Made by a program: the position numbers and the translations under genes. This document shows, piece by piece, positions 56,769 to 64,000 of a stretch of DNA of 64,000 nt; within the stretch, counting starts at the first letter, position 1; every line of letters begins with the position of its first letter. The notes beneath the pieces were generated by a model that was not told where the DNA came from, ran no database searches, and saw only the letters and a list, made by a program, of their open reading frames with translations. Origin of the DNA: Anaeramoeba flamelloides (taxonomy: Eukaryota > Metamonada > Anaeramoebidae); the NCBI GenBank assembly GCA_027625915.1, contig JANTQA010000063.1, positions 4,483,501 through 4,547,500 on the forward strand, given 5' to 3'.

Positions 56769-59555
56769 ATGGAATACTTGTATATTCCAACTTTAGACGA
56801 ATTAATTCAGCCACTCCAAAAATCGGACAAGATGGTTGATCTTGAATTCCAGGTTGGAAAGAACGAAACAAAATTCTATGGACACAAATTAATCTTTGCA
56901 TTAAGTTCACCATTTTTTGAGAAGCATTTGTACCCAAAAGGATGGCAAAGTGGAACAAAACAAGTAACTGTTGTTCGATTGAAAGTAGTCTCACCAAAAA
57001 TATTTAAATACATTATCGAGTTTGTGTATTTAAGGAACTGTAGTCTAAGCCCAAGGACTGTTTTCCAGATCCTAGATTTGTCTCTCCAGTTCCAAATGAG
57101 TCATTTAACAAAAATGTGTGTTTCCTTTGTCGCTGCAAGACTAAACACTAGCAATGTTCTCCAATTTCTTGATTCTTCGATCTTGTTAGAAAAGAAATTG
57201 ACAAAGTGTGCCTTGCATTTTATTGAAGATCGATCGCAAGATATTTTAACGAGGATTGATTGCTTTAATACTTTAAAAGAACAAACAATTCTCGAAATCC
57301 TAAAATCCGATCAATTGCAAATAAATGAATTGGAATTGTTTCGGAGACTATACGAGCGATCAATGTACTCTTTAAGAACAAACAACAAGCCCATTACTAA
57401 AAAAAATTTGAAAAATGAAATAAAGCCTTTCCTTTCTTTTCTTCATGTTGACTTGCTTGGGCCTGAGGGGCTAATAGAAGTTGCCCAAACACGAGTTTTT
57501 GACTCTGAATTTTTTTTACCCTTTATGACCCGAATGACAAGATCACTAGATCGGCAAACACACAAAACTTTAGAGCTGTCTCGTAGCCAAAGTTTAGACG
57601 TTGGGAATAATTTATTTTATAAAGATGATGGCAATAATGAGGAAGACGGAGAGGGTGATGAAAATAAATGGATTGGTTGGGGTGGTATTTATGACCAAGA
57701 CCAATACGATTCAGAAGACGATGAAGAGAATAAGTATTTTGAAGATGAAGATTTTGGTTATTCTGTTGAAAATGAAAATGAAAATAAAAACCAAAATGAA
57801 GAAGAAGAAGAGAAAGTGGAAGAGGAAGACGATAGTATTAAAACCGATGACAACGAACAAGAAGATCAAAAGGAAAGCGATACTGAAAATGAAATTAAAA
57901 TTGATAAAAAAGAAAAAAAAAAAAAAAGGAAAAAAAAAATTGATCAAGAGAATGAAATAAAGAAGGAACCAACAAAAAATAATAATAATAATAATAATAA
58001 TAGTGAAGAAGAGCTTGAAATTAAAAAAGTTAATGGAAGCCCATCTAATGCGGTAAAAGAAGAAAATGGTGATGGTGTATCTGAATCCGAAACTGAAATT
58101 GATGAAAAAGATGAAGAAGAAATCAAATTTAAAAAAGAAAGAAAAAGGAAAAAAAATAAGAAAAAAAGGAAAAAGGAAAAAAAGAAGAATGAAAAAGAAA
58201 TTAGCAAAGAGATCCAAAAAGGGAATGAAAAAGAATTTGGAAATTCATTAGAAGAAGAAATTGATGAGGAAATTGAAACGGTTAAAAGCGAAGAAGAAAA
58301 TGAAGAAGAAATTGGAATTAAAGACGAAACAGGATTTACAAAGGAAACCATTTCAAAGCATAACTCTATTAATGAAAGCAATTATCAAATTGAAAAAAAA
58401 ATTAATCTTCAAAAACCTATTGATAACAAGATTAACAAAGATGAAAAAAAAGATGATAATTATTCGGGCAAAGACTACAAAGAAAATGATGACGATGACA
58501 ACGACAACAATGAAAGCAATGATAGTGGTGATGATTATACTGAGGAAGATGATGATGATGTTGTTGACGAATTAAAAAAGGATTCTAATAAAACAATTAA
58601 TTTTCGACAAGTTAAAAGTTTTAAACGACAAATAATGAAAAATAAACCAAATAATGAAATTAAAGTTTTAATAATAACAACAGACCAAGATATTACAAGG
58701 ATAAAAAATGTGATTAAGAGTATTAAATGCACAGGTATTGGATCGGTTGTTTATATAAATGATCAGACACCAAAATTTGAAAAAATTCGTAAATATGATT
58801 CAATTTTTGTATATTCTGAAATCAATACACCATTTACAGATTCAAAACTTTTGGGGGACACTTTAGCTGATTATCTTGAAGATGGCGGTGGTATAGTGCT
58901 CTGTACGTACCGCGCATTGATATATCCATCCTCTAGGGGAAGGGGATCGGAGCTAATGGGTAGAATCGTAAATCAATATCTTCCCATTCAAACCGGAAAA
59001 TTAATAGACCGTGGAAATATTGGAATTGGTAAACGGTTAATTGAAGAGCATCAAATTTTAAATAATGTTACAACATTCCATGCGGGTCATCTTTCTTCGA
59101 GAATAGAAATTAAGTTAAGTCACCCAACAACAAATGATAAAAATTTGAATAATTCATTACAAAAAGTAAAAAATATTCAAAACCAAGAAGAAGAAAAAAT
59201 AGAAATGGGGGGGGAAATGAAAATAGAAAAAAACATAAAAAATGGAAATGGAAATGAGGATGAAGATGAAGATGAAGATGAAGATGAAAATGAAAATGAA
59301 AATGAAAAAAGTAAAAAAGTGGTTGGAAAACAAACCACGTTGTCTGAACCACAGATTATCGTTGAATGGGAAGACGGAATTCCTTTAGCCATAGTTAGAC
59401 CCGGTAATGAAGATTTAGGAACAATACTTGTACTAAATCTTTGGCCAGTTTCTGGTGATGGTTATTCAGGTCATTCTAAATGGTTGTATTGGGATCCAAA
59501 AACAGATGGTTCGTTTATTTTAGCAAATTCGGTAGAATATGTTGCCAAAAATTAA
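56769..59555 (+). CDS. BTB-BACK protein with amidotransferase-like C-terminus
   Basis: One exon, 928 residues. I start at the ATG in CAACCAATGG; the open frame to 56691 lacks an ATG. Residues about 20-120 are a BTB/POZ domain (MVDLEFQVGKNETKFYGHKL, FALSSPFFEKHL, IFKYIIEFVYLRN), followed to about 235 by a BACK-like helical region (NVLQFLDSSILLEKKLTKC). BTB proteins dimerise and often serve as cullin-3 adaptors. Residues about 300-620 are acidic and Lys-rich low complexity. From about 635 a Rossmann-like domain begins (NEIKVLIITTDQDITRIKNV), with KYDSIFVYSE, then LADYLEDGGGIVLCTYRAL, and, after another acidic insert, GIPLAIVRPGNEDLGTILVL. This order resembles ThuA/class I glutamine-amidotransferase-like folds. 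Whether the Cys after GGGIVL is catalytic is unknown. Confidence 0.8.
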   Translation: MEYLYIPTLDELIQPLQKSDKMVDLEFQVGKNETKFYGHKLIFALSSPFFEKHLYPKGWQSGTKQVTVVRLKVVSPKIFKYIIEFVYLRNCSLSPRTVFQILDLSLQFQMSHLTKMCVSFVAARLNTSNVLQFLDSSILLEKKLTKCALHFIEDRSQDILTRIDCFNTLKEQTILEILKSDQLQINELELFRRLYERSMYSLRTNNKPITKKNLKNEIKPFLSFLHVDLLGPEGLIEVAQTRVFDSEFFLPFMTRMTRSLDRQTHKTLELSRSQSLDVGNNLFYKDDGNNEEDGEGDENKWIGWGGIYDQDQYDSEDDEENKYFEDEDFGYSVENENENKNQNEEEEEKVEEEDDSIKTDDNEQEDQKESDTENEIKIDKKEKKKKRKKKIDQENEIKKEPTKNNNNNNNNSEEELEIKKVNGSPSNAVKEENGDGVSESETEIDEKDEEEIKFKKERKRKKNKKKRKKEKKKNEKEISKEIQKGNEKEFGNSLEEEIDEEIETVKSEEENEEEIGIKDETGFTKETISKHNSINESNYQIEKKINLQKPIDNKINKDEKKDDNYSGKDYKENDDDDNDNNESNDSGDDYTEEDDDDVVDELKKDSNKTINFRQVKSFKRQIMKNKPNNEIKVLIITTDQDITRIKNVIKSIKCTGIGSVVYINDQTPKFEKIRKYDSIFVYSEINTPFTDSKLLGDTLADYLEDGGGIVLCTYRALIYPSSRGRGSELMGRIVNQYLPIQTGKLIDRGNIGIGKRLIEEHQILNNVTTFHAGHLSSRIEIKLSHPTTNDKNLNNSLQKVKNIQNQEEEKIEMGGEMKIEKNIKNGNGNEDEDEDEDEDENENENEKSKKVVGKQTTLSEPQIIVEWEDGIPLAIVRPGNEDLGTILVLNLWPVSGDGYSGHSKWLYWDPKTDGSFILANSVEYVAKN

Positions 59556-59834
59556 AATTATTTGCTTAAAAAATAAGAAAAAAATTATTTATATTTTTTT
59601 TATTTATGATTATTAAGAATATTTCATTTTAATTTACTGTTTGTTTGTTTGATTTATATTGAACTTTTTTTTTTATTCACATCCCATTTTTTGAGAATTA
59701 AAATTTTTTTAATACAATCTAGTGAAAAAATCATAAAATGCTAAATTTACCAAATGGAAAAATTTGGAAATCAAACCTTGGTAAAATTTAATATTTTGTT
59801 TTTTCAATGAATTTTTTAAATTTAAATAAAATAT
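59556..59834. other. 3' flank of the BTB gene
   Basis: AT-rich; no gene. Confidence 0.4.
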
Positions 59835-60115
59835 ATAGCTGAATTGATAAATCGTGTTTAATAAAATTTTATCGCTCTTGCAATTAATATTGAGTTGAAG
59901 AAATTTTTTCTGAAAAAATAAGGTAAAAATTAGTTTTTATTCCCACAAAAAAATTATAAAATTTTGTTATACTTGTGAATACATGAATCAGTTTTATTTT
60001 GGTAATTTGATTAAAATTGGAATAATTGGTAAAATTTTAAAGTTTTAAAAATCTAATAAAAAAATTTTGAAAAGTGAGTTTTTCACTTGTCGAACTAAAT
60101 AGAATAGTTATTCAT
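59835..60115. repeat. Dispersed repeat N, copy 2
   Basis: Counterpart of 16555-16830 (GCAATTAATATTGAGTTGAA and what follows). Borders uncertain. Confidence 0.35.
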
Positions 60116-60125
60116 AAACAAAATA

Positions 60126-61007
60126 TTGTTTTTTTCAATTTTATTCATTTGGTTGAAAAAAAAAATGAATCTTCTTTTTTTTGTTATTATTTTATTAAAA
60201 AAAAAAAAAAAAAAAGCTATTTTTTACAGGATAAAAAATAAAATAAAAGAATTACACAGTATATTCCTTTATAAAAATAAAGAATGGGGTAAATTAAATA
60301 ATAAAATTTTAATTTTTTGTCAATCTTTTGTTATCATTGGCTATTTACAAACTAATTCAATTTCTTTGACTTTTATAAAAAAGGCGGTAAAATATCTGAT
60401 ACTAAAATAAAATAAATAAAAAATACTTTTATTCTAGAATTTATAAAAGAGGGTGGTTCTTAATGTTTTTAAGTAAGAATTAAGTTTATAATTCAAATTC
60501 TGATATCCAAGGACGAGTAACAAAAAAAAAAATGCGAAAGGTATTTTTTATAAAATATAGAGTAAAAAAATCTAATTAAATATGTGTTCATCTAATAATT
60601 AATTTACAGAATTTAAGATTATATTTTTTTTATATTAATCTTCTGTAAATATCAAGATTTCCATAGTATTATAATTTTATCCCAGAGAATATTGTATAAA
60701 CATTTATCCTTTAATAAAGTTTACTTCTTAATTGAAATAAAAATAGTAATTTATACACTCGGAAGTATTGGTATCTAATGAACTTTTGTAATTACAAATA
60801 AGAGATTAGTAAAAAAATATATTTGTCTATAATTTAAGTAAATTGGAATTGGGGTTAAATCATATTGATGTTCGAAGGTTTCATTGCCAATAAAAAAAAA
60901 ACTATTACAAAGTATATTGATCAAAAATACATTTGATTATTTACTATGGATCACCGATTAAAAAAATGTCATCGTGGAAAAATGTCTTTTAATGACCTTT
61001 ATTAATC
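60126..61007. other. AT-rich intergenic DNA with one open frame
   Basis: A 94-codon frame at 60126-60410 (TTG start, including an A18 run) contains KNKEWGKLNNKILIFCQSF; it may be a coding remnant but lacks support. Confidence 0.25.

Positions 61008-61038
<31 letters not shown>
61008..61038. repeat. Poly-A tract of about 30 bases
   Basis: The longest homopolymer in the window, ending GGCAGTAAAATAAT. It could be a retroposed 3' tail, but no body is recognised upstream and no target duplication was found. Confidence 0.6.
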
Positions 61039-61042
<4 letters not shown>

Positions 61043-61154
61043 GTAAAATAATAATATTATCAGTGTTTTAATAATTCATCTAGAGAACCTCTTAACGTAA
61101 CTCTTTTTATATTTTTTTTTATTTCGAAGATTAAATCAAGAATTTTTAACCTAA

Positions 61155-61470
61155 AAAAACTAATGACTGGTAATTTTTGTTAACTTGATAATAAAGATAA
61201 TTTTAACATCAATATATTTCTAATATTTATGGAAATAATTTGTCAAAAAAAATTTATAATCTAAATTATTTATAATTAATTTTCGAAAACAATTGCTTTT
61301 ATTATTAGACTAATCTACATTTTGAGATTAATTTAAGCAACGAATTATTCAACTTTGAAGTCTATATATTGATGATTCAAACTTTAAATTTCTCACGAAA
61401 TATATATTTTTATACTAAAAACTTTGTGTTTTTTACAAATAAAAGGATCATTCTTCATTTATTCTATCAA
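61155..61470 (+). repeat. Dispersed repeat L, copy 2
   Basis: Direct relative of 28760-29090 (AACATCAATATATTTCTAAT, CTAATCTACATTTTGAGATT, TATTGATGATTCAAACTTTA). Confidence 0.5.
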
Positions 61471-61924
61471 CAAATTGTACATTTTTACTAATAGAATTTT
61501 TATCAGCATTTGAACCTTGGAGTAATTAAGGTATTTAACTCCCAATACTAATAATTTTAAATTTCTATTTCTATATGGGGGGTTTTAATTGCTTAAACAC
61601 CTATGTTTCATTCATTATTTATATTCACTTTTGAATAGAAAATAAACCCCATTCCAAAATTTTGGTCACACCCAAAATCAAAAATAGACAAAAAAAAAAA
61701 ACTCAATATATTATATTTTTCCAAATTTATTATTAAAACACATATAAGTAATACAGTATTAGTGTTTTTATAAGTAATAATTTCCATCCAAATAAAAAAA
61801 ATATAAAACCAAAAAAATAAAAATTGATGTGTCCAAAATAATGAAACGAGAGTAACATAAAATGTATCGGTAAAATTGTTGAAATTATTTCACCAACAAT
61901 TGTTGATGGATCAAATGATAAAAT

Positions 61925-62182
61925 ACCATCAACCAATTGTGTGTGATTTTTCTATATTTCACAAACTCAACTCTAATCTTCTATCAACCATCGAAAAAAA
62001 ATTACTGATCAAACCAAACAGATTAATGTAACTGGAAAAAAGAAAATGAAAACAAAACAAAAAAGACAAAAAATTTCATATTTTTTATAAAATCAAAATT
62101 ATTTCCAAATTGAATGTAAAGTATGGTATTATTATTCTTTCGACTGTTTAAACTGTGTCCAAATTTTTGGAATTTAAGTTAT
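61925..62182 (+). mobile_element. 550-bp MITE, family R2, degenerate half copy F
   Basis: Corresponds to the right half of copy B (CATATTTTTTATAAAATCAA, TTTCCAAATTGAATG, TTGGAATTTAAGTTAT). The left half is not recognisable. Confidence 0.45.
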
Positions 62183-62922
62183 TAAAAAATTTATACACTT
62201 ATAATTCCTACTCTTTATATCAATCAAATATTTTTATTCCCTCTTTTGGGATTTTTAAAAATAAAAAAAAAATGTAAAAAAAAAAATTAATTAGAATTTA
62301 ATACTTTGTTGTTAAAAACTTCAAAAAATCATTTGATTGTGAAATTGACTTTGAAAGAAATGTAAACGATCTATCAAAAATTCCTATTTTTTCTAAAAAA
62401 TTCCTTTTTCCTTTATTTTATTTTTTTTTATATAAGGTAATCTATTTTCGTTTATAACTTAACAGTTAAACTGAATGTGCTTTGTATTGTTTAAAGGAAA
62501 TAAATCAATTAAATTCAATAGATAATTTTTTTTTGTAAGGGAAATGTGATAAAAGAAAAAAATGATGTAAGAAAATAAAATTGATATTTAATATTATCCT
62601 TTTATATTATTATAAAATATAATTTTTTGTAATAAGCTTTTTAAAAAAAGAGAGAATAATAAATAGAAATAAAATGTCAAATTATAAAAAAAACTGAAAA
62701 AAAAAATAAAAAAAATAAAAAAAGAAAAAAGAAGAAGGGGGGAATAAAAAAAAAATTAAAAATAAAATTTAAGATCTTTAAACGTAATCCAAAATAAGAT
62801 CAATTTCTGTAAACTATTAGTTATTTTTAAAAAAGATATTTTTTTCAAAAAAATTTAAATAGAAAATTAGTTTTGAATTTTGGATTTATAAAAATAGAAT
62901 ATGATATTCAGAAGTTAAATCT
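62183..62922. other. Intergenic DNA
   Basis: AT-rich, with an A/G-rich stretch at 62690-62760. It is the 3' flank of the RasGAP-like gene on the minus strand. Confidence 0.4.
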
Positions 62923-64000
62923 TTATTCTATTTCTGAGAAGAGGGCCATTAAAGGAAGAATATTCATATGTAATAATTCTCCTAAATGTAAATCAAGTTT
63001 TGATTTTTCTTTTTTTTGTAAAAGTCTTTTCATTGTAATATCCTTTTCATAAATTGGGACTTGTATTTCAGAATTATAAAGTCCAATTTGAAATTCGTCT
63101 TCAGGATAAACAGTTATTAAAAAGAACATGTTTTCTTTTCTATTTGTTATGTAAATTAGATATATAGAATATTCATAAAAAGCAAATAAAAAACAAAAAA
63201 ATAAGAATATCAAAACAAAATATTAGATCATTAATTGTATAAAAAAAGAAAAGAAAAGAAGAGAAGAGAAGAGGAGAAAAGAGAAGAGAAAAAATAAAAA
63301 AGAAAGGGAAAAATAATAAATGTAATTGAATTTTCTTCAAAAAATAAAAAAAATTAAAATTAAAATTTTCAAGACTTACTGTTTATTATCAAAATTACAT
63401 TTGGTAACTACGCCGCTTTGTTCCAATTCAGAAGGTAAATATTTGTAAATATTACGTTGTGGTGGTATACCAAGCATTCTAGTTGTCAAAGTTTGCTCGT
63501 TTGTACTTTTATTTTTATTTTTTTTTTTTGATTGTAAATCTTGAATATCATTTTTTTCAATGTATTTAACAAATTCATCATTCAAATTAATAATATAGTC
63601 ACGATATTTTTTCAAATTTTTTCTTACCAAATTTAACAATTCAATTTCGCCTTGTATTCTATCTAAAATTCTTTCTTTTTCGTTAAGGTAGATTTTCACT
63701 TGGGTTCTTAATTTGAAGAAATTTTTTTTTTTTTGGATTTTGTTTTGTTTTAATAGCCGATTTAAATTACCAATAACCTTTCTAACACTTCTGATTGTCT
63801 TTTCGGGTATTTCACCATTTTCATCTCTTTCTTCTTCCAACTCCACTTCGATATCCCATAGGGTTTCGATTAAATCGCCCTTTTCCACATCTTCTTCGGC
63901 TTTGTCTTTAAATACCTTTTCATTTAAGGTTACTAAAAGTAAAATTGTTTCTGTATAAATCTCAGAGGCCTCAGGGTTGACGATTTTGGTACTTAAATTC
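62923..64000 (-). CDS. RasGAP C-terminal domain (IQGAP/GAP-like), 3' end
   Basis: Exon 64000-63380 runs off the window and joins exon 63139-62923 in phase 2 across a 240-base intron (perfect donor GTAAGT; acceptor AACAAATAG). The first visible residues (STKIVNPEASEIYTETILLL) follow the end of a GTPase-activating domain. Then comes a helical linker (LIETLWDIEVELEEERDE; LNEKERILDRIQGEIELL) and the RasGAP_C fold: KYLPSELEQSGVV, FFLITVYPEDEFQIGLYN and LLHMNILPLMALFSEIE, parallel to KYTAARLHEKGVL, VIFEISPTEEVGDF and VAVMKLFDRA of IQGAPs. Such proteins link Rac/Cdc42- or Ras-type GTPases to the actin cortex, and amoebae have short forms with only the GAP-related and RasGAP_C parts. The catalytic part lies outside the window. 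Confidence 0.8.

Noticed and set aside
61733-61936. Minus-strand 67-codon hydrophobic frame
   Set aside because: Begins at TTG and overlaps the border of R2 copy F; the membrane-like look comes from the T-rich strand.

Overview
The window is eukaryotic nuclear DNA, very AT-rich (roughly 80% A+T by eye). Signs of this are GT-AG introns of 76 to 240 bases, a tRNA-Met with a 15-base intron next to the anticodon, and families such as an A/B-type cyclin, protein phosphatase inhibitor 2, a mitochondrial-carrier-like protein, a BTB-BACK protein, a RasGAP C-terminal domain and a giant LvsA/ALFY-type protein. Long Asn, Lys/Glu and Ser/Glu tracts recall amoeboid protists. Unlike Dictyostelium, the genes sit far apart in 5-10 kb of AT-rich, transposon-packed DNA. 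An amoebozoan or Anaeramoeba-like protist is my guess, not a demonstrated assignment. TAA, TAG and TGA all act as stops, so the standard code fits.

Layout: the 3' end of an unrecognised gene (3-569). A repeat-dominated block follows (1.3-7.7 kb) with two long inverted copies of one repeat enclosing an inverted pair of another. Next are a small spliced gene not visible as a long ORF (7946-8476), tRNA-Met (8852-8939, minus) and two decayed LINE-type reverse transcriptase fragments in opposite orientation (9.3-9.8 and 11.7-12.8 kb). The cyclin lies at 13518-14962 (minus). From 15 to 25 kb several MITE-like families alternate with small gene-like islands (18.7, 19.2-19.5, 20.2-20.5, 21.1, 22.2-22.6 and 24.8 kb). 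Inhibitor-2 is at 27520-28227, a 50-residue ORF at 32181-32333 (minus) and the carrier at 34877-35824.

The right half holds the largest gene (42495-52943, three exons, about 3413 residues). It is an LvsA/ALFY-like protein with the concanavalin-like, PH-BEACH-like and WD40 parts but no recognisable BEACH domain. It is followed by a BTB-BACK protein with a glutamine-amidotransferase-like C-terminus (56769-59555) and the 3' end of a RasGAP_C gene (62923-64000, minus).

The genes do not form an operon. Several are signalling or cell-cycle proteins, but nothing in the sequence links them functionally. The dispersed repeats are mostly short non-autonomous DNA transposons. The best defined is a 200-bp hairpin family (seven copies) with mariner-like CAGT ends and TA flanks. 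No CRISPR array, rRNA or viral gene was seen.
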